A stretch of 64,000 bases of DNA from Anaerolineae bacterium (GTDB taxonomy: Bacteria > Chloroflexota > Anaerolineae > Promineifilales > Promineifilaceae). Positions within the stretch are counted from its first letter, which is position 1. Each line of letters starts with the position of its first letter. Below are positions 17,528-25,201 of the stretch, piece by piece. The translations under genes and the position numbers were made by a program. Below the pieces are notes generated by a model. The model was given only the letters and a program-made list of their open reading frames with translations. It did not search any database and had not been told where the DNA came from. The DNA is taken from contig JADLAX010000052.1 in NCBI GenBank assembly GCA_020848035.1, positions 62,001 to 126,000 of the forward strand, read 5' to 3'.

Positions 17528-17553
17528 GAGACGTTGCATGGCAACGTCTCTAC
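17528..17553. repeat. GAGACGTTGC palindrome, second copy
   Basis: GAGACGTTGC, ATG, GCAACGTCTC is a perfect 10-bp hairpin. The GTAG at its right end, read on the minus strand, gives the TAG stop of the deaminase gene. Confidence 0.85.
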
Positions 17554-18944
17554 GCGCGCACCATCTCGATGGCGATTTTGTTGTGTTTTTCCAGGTGGGG
17601 TTCCAGTTCTACGGTGGTGAGACGGCCGTTTGCCACCACAACCTTGCCGTTGATCACCGAATAATCGACCGTGGGCGGCTGGCACAGCACAACGGCCGCT
17701 ACCGGATCGTGCCACGCGCCGGCAAAGGCCACCTGGTTCAAATTCAGGGCGATGAAGTCGGCGCTCATGCCCGGGGCCAGGTAACCAATATCGTCACGGC
17801 CTAAAACGGCCGCTCCGCCCCGCGTGCCCAATTCCAGCGCCTGCCGCGCCGTCATTGCGTCGGGGCGGCCGCCAAAACCGCCGCGCCCGCCCGGTTTTTC
17901 GCTCAGGTAGCGGTTGGGGGCGACGCGCTGCAGCAGCATTGCCTGCCGCGCTTCGTTGAGCAAATGGCCGCCGTCGTTGGAGGCGGAGCCATCGACGCCC
18001 AATCCCACCGGCACCCCGGCGGCCCACCAGGCCAGCACCGGGGCAATGCCGCTGGCCAGCCGCATGTTGCTGCACGGGCAGTGAGCCACGCCGGTGCCCG
18101 TCTGGCCAAACAGCTCAATTTCTGGCTGGCTCATGTGGACGCAGTGGGCGTGCCACACGTCGTCGCCGGTCCAGCCCAATGATTCCACGTAGGGCACCGG
18201 GCGTTGGCCAAAGGTTTGCAGGCAAAATTCTTCTTCTTCCAGCGTTTCGGCCAGGTGGGTATGCAGCCGCACGCCGTAGGCGCGGGCCAGGTTGGCTGAT
18301 TCACGCATCAGGTCGGGCGTGACGGAGAAGGGGGAGCAGGGGGCCAGCACCACGCGCATCATCGCATGGCGGCTGGCGTCGTGGTACGTCTCGATGAGGC
18401 GCTGGCTGTCTTTGAGGATGAACGCCTCGTCTTCGGTAACCCGGTCGGGCGGCAAGCCGCCTTTGCTTTCCCCCAGCGACATGGAACCACGGGCAGCGTG
18501 AAAGCGCACGCCGATTTCCTGCGCGGCGCGAATCTGGCTGTCCAGGGTGCAGTCGTTGGGGAAGATGTAGAGGTGGTCGCTGCTGGTGGTGCAGCCGGAG
18601 AGGGCCAGTTCAGCCAGCCCGGTGATGGTGCTAACGTAAATCGCCTCGTCGCTGAGGTTGGCCCAGATGGGGTAGAGGGTGGTGAGCCAGTCAAACAGGT
18701 TGCTGTCTTGGGCCAGCACGCGGGTGAGGCTTTGGTAGAGGTGGTGATGGGTGTTGACCAGGCCGGGCAGCACGATGTGGCCGCTTAAATCGAGGACGGT
18801 ATCGGCCGTTTCGGGCAGGTCGCTGCTGTGCCCCACCTGTTCAATGACGTTGTCGCGCACGAACAGCCCGCCGTTGGCAATTTCGCGCCGTGTATCATCC
18901 ATAGTGACGAGAACGGCCGTATTCTTTACCAGTAATGTACCCAT
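17550..18944 (-). CDS. Amidohydrolase, probable 8-oxoguanine deaminase
   Basis: 464 residues. It is a metal-dependent amidohydrolase of the TrzN/AtzB/SsnA branch: NTHHHLYQSLTR at 64-75 has the two metal histidines, HTHLAET near 230 and HCVHM near 270 supply further ligands, and VDGSASND near 320 carries the catalytic Asp. The HHHLYQSLTR, PIWANLSDE and SDHLYIFPND stretches are characteristic of 8-oxoguanine deaminase (EC 3.5.4.32), which converts the base to uric acid in purine salvage. Hydroxyatrazine-type hydrolases are the alternative. The stop codon is donated by the GAGACGTTGC palindrome, so the last residues may vary between strains. No purine genes are adjacent. Confidence 0.78.
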   Translation of the reverse strand: MGTLLVKNTAVLVTMDDTRREIANGGLFVRDNVIEQVGHSSDLPETADTVLDLSGHIVLPGLVNTHHHLYQSLTRVLAQDSNLFDWLTTLYPIWANLSDEAIYVSTITGLAELALSGCTTSSDHLYIFPNDCTLDSQIRAAQEIGVRFHAARGSMSLGESKGGLPPDRVTEDEAFILKDSQRLIETYHDASRHAMMRVVLAPCSPFSVTPDLMRESANLARAYGVRLHTHLAETLEEEEFCLQTFGQRPVPYVESLGWTGDDVWHAHCVHMSQPEIELFGQTGTGVAHCPCSNMRLASGIAPVLAWWAAGVPVGLGVDGSASNDGGHLLNEARQAMLLQRVAPNRYLSEKPGGRGGFGGRPDAMTARQALELGTRGGAAVLGRDDIGYLAPGMSADFIALNLNQVAFAGAWHDPVAAVVLCQPPTVDYSVINGKVVVANGRLTTVELEPHLEKHNKIAIEMVRA

Positions 18945-19035
18945 CAGAACCTCCCAAATTTTGTGATGATGGTAAATAGTGGGGGAGTTGCCCCTTGGGC
19001 GGAATTGTAATGCAAAGTGGGGTTTAATTCTAAAT

Positions 19036-19120
19036 CTTACCCCCTCCCTAACCCTCCCCCTGCAAGGAGGCGGGAATCAGGCTCCCTCTCCCTCCCAGGG
19101 AGAGGGCTGGGGTGAGGGTG
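19036..19120. repeat. CCCTCACCCC/GGGGTGAGGG palindromic element, full copy
   Basis: The reverse complement of this block closely matches 32389-32472: a C-rich end with CCCTCACCCC, a CTCTCCCTGG hairpin, GAGCC.GATTCCCGCC, and a GGGGGAGGGTTAGGGAGGGGG end. A half copy lies at 27978-28028. It sits downstream of the four-helix membrane protein gene. Confidence 0.85.
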
Positions 19121-19137
19121 CGGTGGAGGTTGAAAAA

Positions 19138-19641
19138 TCAGGAAACGGCCGTTTCCTCTACCACAAACACATCTTTCTCCAGCAGCTCGTAAATGCCGCC
19201 AGCTACCGCGCCAAAGAGGATGTGCAGCAGTGAGAAAGGCCAGGCGCGGGCGGGGTAGAACCAGGCAAAAAAGGTGGTGAAGGTAAAAAAGTTGATGAGG
19301 AAGAGGCACAGGCCAAACAACGCCCCGCCTAAAATGCTGATCAGCAGCCGCCAGCGGTGCACGATGAAGGCCAATACCAGGGTGTAGAGAATCGAGAGGG
19401 TGAAGTGGAGGAGAACGGCCGTCATCACCACCCCGGCATCAAATGTCGTGGGCGGGGGCAGTACCGCCCGCCCCAGCACAATGGCACCGATAAAGCGGAA
19501 AACGGTCCACGGTGTGCCGCCCGTGGTCAGCGGGTAAGCAACCAGCAAAACCAGCAAAAACACAGCCCCAGCCAGAATTCCGGCGTAAACGGCCGCTGAC
19601 CAATCCACCAAATGTCGCACCTCAAGTCGAAAACGTCCCAT
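19138..19641 (-). CDS. Four-helix membrane protein of unknown function
   Basis: 167 residues with hydrophobic segments at about 15-38, 70-92, 97-122 and 132-152. No family could be named with confidence. The helices carry few charged residues, and a PTTFDAG loop follows the first membrane pair. It starts 11 bases after the M48 protease stop on the same strand, so the two probably share a transcript; it may be an accessory membrane protein of the protease. The end of the gene adjoins the CCCTCACCCC element. Confidence 0.6.
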   Translation of the reverse strand: MGRFRLEVRHLVDWSAAVYAGILAGAVFLLVLLVAYPLTTGGTPWTVFRFIGAIVLGRAVLPPPTTFDAGVVMTAVLLHFTLSILYTLVLAFIVHRWRLLISILGGALFGLCLFLINFFTFTTFFAWFYPARAWPFSLLHILFGAVAGGIYELLEKDVFVVEETAVS

Positions 19642-19652
19642 TTTGCCCTCCT

Positions 19653-20504
19653 TTATGGCTCCAGCCCGGCCGGTACGCCATCGGGGTACAGCTCTTCAAT
19701 GGCGGCCTCAATGCGGGCAATGCGGTTGTCGGGGTTGGGGTGGGTGCTGAAAAATTCTGGCGGCGCGTTGCCCTCTGCGGCGGCGGCCAGAACCTGCATC
19801 ACCTGGATCATGGCGCGGGGGTCGTAACCCGCTTCGGCCATGAACTGCACACCCAGATAGTCAGACTGGAGTTCGTCGTCGCGGCCAAATTTCATGTTCA
19901 CCAGCTGGCCAATGAGCAGCGCCACCTGGGCCGACTGGCTGCTGCTGGGGTTATCGGGATCGTAGGCGGCGATTACGGCCGCTCCGGTTAACCCCTCCGT
20001 CAGGCGCTGTTTGGCAATCTGCTGCGAGGAGTGGCGGGCGATGACATGCCCAATTTCATGGGCCATCACCCCGGCCAGCTGGCCTTCCGTTTCTAGCTGG
20101 TCATAGAGAGCGGCCGTAATAAACAGTTGGCCGCCCGGCAGGGCAAAAGCGTTGATTGTCTGGTCATCGGCCAGCAGGTGGCACTCAAAGGGCCAGTCGG
20201 TCTCGCCCGCTTCACTTTCAGAGAGAATGCGGTTGCACACCTTGTCCAGCAGCGCCTGCGCCTGCGAGTCAACATCCATGCCGCCAAACTGCTGCACCAT
20301 TTCTGGCGCGGCCTGCAAGCCCAGGGCAATTTCCTGCTCTGGGCTGATGGCGACATACTGCGTTTCGTCGGTGACGGGGTTATAGCTGCGTGAACTGCAA
20401 TAGGAGAGCAGCGAAAAACCGGCGATGACCAGCGCCACCAAAATGCGGCCTGCGTTAAAGCTGCGCCCGCCTGAACGGCGGCTCCCTCTACTTTGGAATA
20501 CCAT
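19653..20504 (-). CDS. M48 family metalloprotease
   Basis: 283 residues from the ATG at 20504. A membrane segment at 20-36 ends in SYC, possibly a lipobox. HEIGH at 149-153 is the zinc site and DELQSDYLG further on supplies the Glu ligand and the loop typical of M48 Ste24/LoiP/BepA-like proteases. The pattern VMAHEIGHVIARHSSQQ is standard for exported quality-control proteases. GAGGGCATTAAC before the ATG gives a good ribosome site; a longer open frame to 20714 would run over tRNA-Leu and is rejected. The four-helix membrane protein follows closely. Likely role: turnover of misfolded envelope proteins. Confidence 0.87.
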   Translation of the reverse strand: MVFQSRGSRRSGGRSFNAGRILVALVIAGFSLLSYCSSRSYNPVTDETQYVAISPEQEIALGLQAAPEMVQQFGGMDVDSQAQALLDKVCNRILSESEAGETDWPFECHLLADDQTINAFALPGGQLFITAALYDQLETEGQLAGVMAHEIGHVIARHSSQQIAKQRLTEGLTGAAVIAAYDPDNPSSSQSAQVALLIGQLVNMKFGRDDELQSDYLGVQFMAEAGYDPRAMIQVMQVLAAAAEGNAPPEFFSTHPNPDNRIARIEAAIEELYPDGVPAGLEP

Positions 20505-20529
20505 GTTAATGCCCTCGCTATATATTTTC

Positions 20530-20562
20530 AGATGGGGCCAATCTTTAAGATTGGCCCCATCT
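20530..20562. repeat. Perfect 16-bp inverted repeat in the M48 upstream region
   Basis: AGATGGGGCCAATCTT and its exact reverse complement are separated by one base. It lies between the M48 start and the promoter of tRNA-Leu. No T-run follows on either strand, so it is more likely an operator-like or cruciform palindrome, or a repeat element, than a terminator. Confidence 0.6.
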
Positions 20563-20644
20563 CTCTTACTATATTTGTTTCCCAAATGCCGCGTGATAGG
20601 AAATGACACAGGGGAGGATACAAAAGGGGATATATTCTGGGCGG

Positions 20645-20672
20645 TTGGCAAAGACCTCACCAGTGGTATAAT
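20645..20672 (+). promoter_or_regulatory. Sigma-70-type promoter of tRNA-Leu
   Basis: TTGGCA at 20645-20650 and a perfect TATAAT at 20667-20672 are spaced 16 bases apart, and the tRNA starts 13 bases after the -10 box. Confidence 0.85.
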
Positions 20673-20684
20673 TATCCGCCTGCT

Positions 20685-20766
20685 GGGGATGTGGCGGAAT
20701 TGGCAGACGCGCATGACTTAGAATCATGTGCCGCAAGGCGTGTGGGTTCAAGTCCCTCCATCCCCA
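20685..20766 (+). tRNA. tRNA-Leu, anticodon TAG
   Basis: A 7-bp acceptor stem GGGGATG/CATCCCC, D-loop with GGCAGACGC, anticodon stem ATGA.. with loop CTTAGAA giving anticodon TAG, a long class II variable arm (TGCCGCAAGGCG), and the T-arm GGGTTCAAGTCCC. The discriminator base is A. CCA is not encoded. Class II form and discriminator both fit leucine. Confidence 0.95.
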
Positions 20767-20783
20767 CTTTTTAAGAGACCAAG

Positions 20784-20818
20784 AGCGTTGCTGCCCCCGG
20801 CAACGCTTTAATTTTTTT
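20784..20818 (+). terminator. Intrinsic terminator after tRNA-Leu, in the trigger factor leader
   Basis: AGCGTTGC and GCAACGCT form an 8-bp stem with an eight-base TGCCCCCG loop, followed by TTTAATTTTTTT. It ends 12 bases before the trigger factor start, so tig is either transcribed by readthrough of this terminator or from a promoter inside the tRNA. Confidence 0.85.
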
Positions 20819-20830
20819 GAGAGGTAGCTC

Positions 20831-22372
20831 GTGACGTTAAAGATTCAAACAGAACAAGATGACAAACGACAGCTTTTGATGACCATCGAGGTCCCCGAAG
20901 AACGTATCGAAAAACAGATGCGGGAAACGGCTCGTAAGCTGGCCAAAGATATTCACATTCCTGGTTTCCGCAAAGGCAAGGTGCCGTATCCGGTGCTGCT
21001 CAAGCGGGTCGGACGCGATGCTTTGCGTACCGAAGCCGTGGAAGACATGCTGCAATCAGTGTTTACTGAAGCGCTGGACGAAATTGACCCGGAAATCTAC
21101 GCTCCGGCCAATTTTGATGACATGGAAATGGAGCCGCTGGTGCTTAAGTTCACCATTCCGCTGTCGCCTGAAGTGACCCTGGGCAATTACCGCGAACTGC
21201 GTAAAGAAATCGAGCCAGTTGTGATCGCGGCCGAAGCGGTAGACGAGGCTTTGGAGCGCATTCGCACCCGGCACCAGTCGTTGGAAGACGTGGAGCGTGC
21301 CGTGGAAGCGGGGGACATGGTCACCTTAAGCGGGAAAGGCGAGCTGGTGCCTGTTGAAAAAGAGGCAACCGAAGCAGAAACGGAAGAACCGGCAGCCGAA
21401 GGCGAAACGGCCGAATCCGACACCATCGCCGAAGACAACGTCATCTTTAATACCGAGAGCGTTGAATTTATTATGGATCCCAAGCAGCTTTTCTGGGGCG
21501 AGGGGTTCATCAGCAATGTTGTTGGCATGTCTGCTGGTGATGAGAAAACGTTCACCGTCAACTTCCCGCAAGAGTTTGAAGAGGAAGACCTAGCCGGGCG
21601 TGAAGCGACCTTCACCGTGACCGTGCTCAACGTGCGCAGCCGCAATTTGCCGCCGCTGGATGACGAATTGGCCAAGCTGGAGGGCACGTTCGAAACGCTG
21701 GACGAGCTGCGCGACTCCATCCAAAAAGAGCTGCAAACCAACGCCGAAGGTGAAGCCAAAAATGCGCTCATCGAAGGCATGATTGATGATTTGCTGAAAG
21801 ATGCCACGCTGGTTTACCCGCCAGCGGCGGTTGAAAATGAAGTGGACGGCATGGTGGAAAACTTCAAAAACCAGGTAACTCGCGCAGGCTGGACCTGGGA
21901 GGACTTTTTGAAGCTGCAGACCGTCAGTGAAGAAAAGCTGCGCGAAAACTTCCGGGAAAGTGCCGAAACGCAGCTAAAGCGCCAGCTCGCGCTGCGCCAG
22001 TTCATTTTTGATGAGAAGCTGCGCATTACCGACGCAGATATCGACGCCGCGATTGATGAGCGGGTAGCCCAGTTTAGCGACAACGAAGCGCTGCAAAAAG
22101 GCATGCGCGACTATTACCACCAGGGCCAGGGCTTTGAGATGCTCAGCAGTGAAGTGCTGATGAACAAGGCGTACGCGCGCATCGAGGCCGTGCTGACGGG
22201 TAATGCGCCCGACCTGGCCGAACTGGAGGCTGAAGCGCAAGCGGCCGAAGCGGAGGTGGAAATGGTAGAAGGTGGGGCAGAAACGGCCGTACCCGACACC
22301 ACCCCCGAACCAGAAGCTGAAGTGGCCGAAACGGCCGTTACGGAAGCGTCCGAAGAAGACGAAGTGGAATAA
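20831..22372 (+). CDS. tig: Trigger factor (ribosome-associated chaperone, FKBP-type prolyl isomerase)
   Basis: 513 residues from a GTG start with GAGAGGTAG before it. The ribosome-binding tail has HIPGFRKGKVPYPVLLKR near 41-57 (the GFRxGKxP signature). The isomerase domain lies around 150-275 and contains an insert of about 30 acidic residues (EATEAETEEPAAEGETAESD region). The C-terminal helical domain runs to about 450. The last 65 residues are Glu/Ala/Val-rich, a low-complexity acidic tail absent from most trigger factors (usual length 430-450). It binds the ribosome exit and shelters nascent chains. clpP follows after 160 bases, as in many bacteria, but clpX does not. Confidence 0.95.
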   Translation: MTLKIQTEQDDKRQLLMTIEVPEERIEKQMRETARKLAKDIHIPGFRKGKVPYPVLLKRVGRDALRTEAVEDMLQSVFTEALDEIDPEIYAPANFDDMEMEPLVLKFTIPLSPEVTLGNYRELRKEIEPVVIAAEAVDEALERIRTRHQSLEDVERAVEAGDMVTLSGKGELVPVEKEATEAETEEPAAEGETAESDTIAEDNVIFNTESVEFIMDPKQLFWGEGFISNVVGMSAGDEKTFTVNFPQEFEEEDLAGREATFTVTVLNVRSRNLPPLDDELAKLEGTFETLDELRDSIQKELQTNAEGEAKNALIEGMIDDLLKDATLVYPPAAVENEVDGMVENFKNQVTRAGWTWEDFLKLQTVSEEKLRENFRESAETQLKRQLALRQFIFDEKLRITDADIDAAIDERVAQFSDNEALQKGMRDYYHQGQGFEMLSSEVLMNKAYARIEAVLTGNAPDLAELEAEAQAAEAEVEMVEGGAETAVPDTTPEPEAEVAETAVTEASEEDEVE

Positions 22373-22390
22373 CGCAAATCTAACACGCAG

Positions 22391-22443
22391 CAGCTAAACT
22401 GCCGCCATTGCTTATTGTTTCGGTAGGGGCGGTGGTTTAGCTG
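22391..22443 (+). promoter_or_regulatory. Long hairpin in the tig-clpP gap
   Basis: CAGCTAAACTGCCGCC pairs with GGCGGTGGTTTAGCTG at 14 of 16 positions across a 21-base loop. There is no T-run, so it is not a plain terminator. It may stabilise tig mRNA or act on clpP expression. Confidence 0.5.
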
Positions 22444-22531
22444 AGCGTTTGCCGATAGTGATGGTGCGTGGCGAAACACAAAAGCAAGTTGCCATTGGCA
22501 GCTACCGACAGTTTTAGGAGACAACTAACCC

Positions 22532-23128
22532 ATGATGAATTTGCCAACGTCGCTTGTCCCCATGGTTTTGGAAACCGATGGCCGTGGTGAACGCGCTTAC
22601 GACATTTTTTCGCTGCTCTTGAAGAACCGCATCATCATGTTGGGCACGCCCATCAATGACCAGATTGCGAACCTGATTGTGGCCCAGCTGCTTTACCTGG
22701 CCCGTGAAGACTCTACCAAACCGATCAGCATGTACATCAACAGCCCCGGTGGCCAGGTGTACTCCGGGTTGGCAATTTACGACACCATGCAGCAAATTGA
22801 GTGCCCCATTTCCACGGTAGCCGTGGGTTTTACCGCCAGCTTTGGCACGGTTTTGTTGACGGCTGGCACCAAGGGGATGCGCTACGCCCTGCCCAATGCC
22901 ACCATCCATATGCACCAGCCGCTAGGTGGTGCTCAGGGTCAGGCGTCGGACATCGAAATTCAGGCCCGCGAGATTTTGCGCCTGCGCACCTCGTTGAACG
23001 GCATTCTTTCTAAGCACACCGGCCAGCCGATTGATCGCATTGAGGTGGATACCGACCGCGACATCTATATGGATGCGGCGCAGGCGGTGGATTATGGTCT
23101 GGTGGATAAGGTCTTAACTGGCCAATAA
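22532..23128 (+). CDS. clpP: ATP-dependent Clp protease proteolytic subunit
   Basis: 198 residues, the normal length. The catalytic triad is Ser103 (in GFTASFG), His128 (in IHMHQPLGG) and Asp177, with the Ser-His spacing of 25 seen in E. coli ClpP. GFTASFG replaces the usual GxAASMG around the nucleophile. It forms tetradecamers that degrade substrates unfolded by ClpX, ClpC or ClpA. AGGAG lies ahead of the ATGATG start; either Met is possible. It follows tig in the normal order, but the usual clpX neighbour is missing, and a strong terminator closes the unit. Confidence 0.95.
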   Translation: MMNLPTSLVPMVLETDGRGERAYDIFSLLLKNRIIMLGTPINDQIANLIVAQLLYLAREDSTKPISMYINSPGGQVYSGLAIYDTMQQIECPISTVAVGFTASFGTVLLTAGTKGMRYALPNATIHMHQPLGGAQGQASDIEIQAREILRLRTSLNGILSKHTGQPIDRIEVDTDRDIYMDAAQAVDYGLVDKVLTGQ

Positions 23129-23155
23129 ACGCTGCTTTGCCAACGAAGAGAATGT

Positions 23156-23188
23156 AACGGCCGTTCCCGAGGGAACGGCCGTTTTTTT
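23156..23188 (+). terminator. clpP terminator built from two ACGGCCGT palindromes
   Basis: AACGGCCGTTCCC pairs perfectly with GGGAACGGCCGTT across two bases, giving a 13-bp stem, and seven T residues run out of its right arm. Each arm contains a full copy of the overrepresented octamer, so either arm can also fold on itself. Confidence 0.92.
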
Positions 23189-23340
23189 ATCTCCCGCTAA
23201 TCCCGCCACCTGCCCCCCATACTTGCTATTGTTTTCTACACTCCTTATAATCCCAATGTTCTATAGGTGCAATTGATTTAATTATGTTATGTAAAAATTC
23301 TGACGGCTGGAATTTGCTGCTGTATCCAAACTTCCCCGTC

Positions 23341-23356
23341 CACCCTGTACAGGGTG
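23341..23356. promoter_or_regulatory. Perfect palindrome CACCCTGTACAGGGTG upstream of the Calx-beta gene
   Basis: A 16-bp perfect palindrome ends 12 bases before the chosen ATG at 23369. Position and symmetry suit a repressor operator or a hairpin that gates the ribosome site. No T-run follows. Confidence 0.5.
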
Positions 23357-23368
23357 ACTAAGGACACT

Positions 23369-25189
23369 ATGGCAGGTTCTCATAACAAGCGTTTTTCCCG
23401 TGCAGCCATGATTTTGATGAGCTTCGCCATTGTGTTCATCGCGGTGCTTGCCTTTTTACGGCTAACATCTCTGGCGAATCCCCTTCAGGCACAAACCCCG
23501 CCGGTGCTCCGGCTGAGTAACAGCAACTTAACCGTCGCTGAAAGTGCAGGTACAGCCACGTTGAATGTGACGGTGGATACGTCTCCAAGCACGGTGATTA
23601 CCGTGAGTTACACGACGGCCAACGGCACGGCCGTTTCCGGCTCCGACTATGTGCAAACATCCGGCACCATCACCTTTGGCGTCAACGATACAACCCCCAA
23701 ACAAATCAGCATCCCGATTATTAACGATACGGCCGTTGAAGAAACACAATCTTTTTTGCTGCAAATTTTTAATCCGGTAAGCGCCACGTTGGGCACGCCC
23801 AGTGTCGCTTCTATCAACATCACCGATAACGATTCTGGCGCCACGGCGACCCCGCAAGTTTTTGCCGATGCCCAAGAGCCTAACAACAGCTTTAACGAGG
23901 CCGCCGAAACGGCCGCAGACGCCGCCGACCTCTGTAACCTCACCTTCTATCCCCCCGGTGACCAGGATTACTTCCGCTGGTGGGGCAAGGCGGGTATCAC
24001 CTACATCGTCACCACCTCCAACCTGGACGCCGGGCTGGATACCGTGCTGGACGTCTACAATACCAACCAATCGCTCATTGCCTCCAATGACGACGTTTCC
24101 GCCGGTATTTTCCGCTCTGAAGTGCGCTTTACCGCCGGGTCGGATGGTTACTACTATGCGCGGGTGACCAACAAAACGCCCATCGACCCGGTTAATAAGC
24201 GGTACTGCTTTGGCGTTGATTCCTCCGTGCAGCCAACCAGCACCCCGCCGCCCGGTTTTCCCGCTGCGGCCGATGCCTGTGAGTTTAACAGCACCATCGA
24301 AACGGCCTGCCTGTTTGTGGCTGGCGAAACGAAGGCAAGCCTGAACTTTGTGCCGTCGCTGGGTAGTTCGCAAGACACCGACATTTTTAAGATGTGGGTC
24401 AAGCCGGGAATTTTCTATACCTGCGAGACGGTCATTCCGGCTGGCTCTGCGGCCGATACCAACATGATTTTTTGGGACAACAACGGCAACCCGTTTAATC
24501 CCTGGTTGGGCAACGACGATAAAGGTGGACTCGACTTTGGCAGCCAGGTAAGCTATTTCTCTACCTACACTGGCTGGCTGTTTATTGTGGTTGGTCCGGT
24601 GAATGTGCCGCCGCTGGATGAAGCGCCGCAGCATGAGTACGGGCTAACCTGCCTGGGGCTGGAATCCACGCCCACGCCGACGCCGTCGCCCACGACGGCG
24701 TTTACTGGCGGTGGCGGCGGTGGGACCGGCGGCACGTTTGCGACGGCCACACCGCAGCCGACGGTGGCCTTCCCAACGCCGTTTCCCACACCTACCCCCA
24801 TCGACTTTTCTGCGTTTTTTACGCCAACCCCGGCGCCGCCGCCCGTGGTGCAGTTCCAACCGCTGCCGACTTCCACCCCTTCGGGGGGTGGTACCCAGGC
24901 AGCCAACATCAACGTGACGCTGTATTACGACACCAACAACAACTTTTTGCCTGAACTGACGGAAGGGATTGTGAATGCGGCCGTTTCGCTCTACGACAAC
25001 GGTACGGGTGAGTTGATCTCCTTCGGGCATACCAACGAAGTGGGCGAAGTGCGCTTTACCGGCGTGAATGCGGCCGGGGCGGTGCGTGTGGTGGTGCCCT
25101 TCCTGAACTACAGCCAGGTGGTGCTGAGCAACAATGCCGATATTTTGGTCCGTGTTGCGCCGCAGCCGCTGCCCATCGGCATCCCGTAA
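23369..25189 (+). CDS. Secreted Calx-beta domain protein
   Basis: 606 residues. The signal peptide covers about 1-42. A Calx-beta domain at 45-155 shows TVAESAGTATLNVTVD, TTANGTAVSGSDY and VEETQSFLLQIFNP. Two PPC-like regions follow (DQDYFRWWGKAG and DTDIFKMWVKPG type strands, about 175-275 and 305-425). After a Thr/Pro-rich linker with glycine stretches, an SdrD B-type domain lies at about 510-600 (TLYYDTNNNFLPEL, GEVRFTGVNAAG). It is exported and probably a calcium-binding adhesive or surface-layer-like protein. AAGGA precedes the ATG at 23369; a GTG 15 bases upstream is possible. The next gene begins 12 bases later, so the two form an operon. Confidence 0.8.
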   Translation: MAGSHNKRFSRAAMILMSFAIVFIAVLAFLRLTSLANPLQAQTPPVLRLSNSNLTVAESAGTATLNVTVDTSPSTVITVSYTTANGTAVSGSDYVQTSGTITFGVNDTTPKQISIPIINDTAVEETQSFLLQIFNPVSATLGTPSVASINITDNDSGATATPQVFADAQEPNNSFNEAAETAADAADLCNLTFYPPGDQDYFRWWGKAGITYIVTTSNLDAGLDTVLDVYNTNQSLIASNDDVSAGIFRSEVRFTAGSDGYYYARVTNKTPIDPVNKRYCFGVDSSVQPTSTPPPGFPAAADACEFNSTIETACLFVAGETKASLNFVPSLGSSQDTDIFKMWVKPGIFYTCETVIPAGSAADTNMIFWDNNGNPFNPWLGNDDKGGLDFGSQVSYFSTYTGWLFIVVGPVNVPPLDEAPQHEYGLTCLGLESTPTPTPSPTTAFTGGGGGGTGGTFATATPQPTVAFPTPFPTPTPIDFSAFFTPTPAPPPVVQFQPLPTSTPSGGGTQAANINVTLYYDTNNNFLPELTEGIVNAAVSLYDNGTGELISFGHTNEVGEVRFTGVNAAGAVRVVVPFLNYSQVVLSNNADILVRVAPQPLPIGIP

Positions 25190-25201
25190 AAAGGTTCTTC
25201 T

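Noticed and set aside
20505-20714. Longer N-terminus of the M48 protease
   Set aside because: It would overlap tRNA-Leu and lacks a ribosome site, while GAGG stands before the ATG at 20504.
23528-24634. A 368-codon minus-strand frame
   Set aside because: It is a shadow of the Calx-beta gene; composition is Arg/Gly/Val-rich without motifs.
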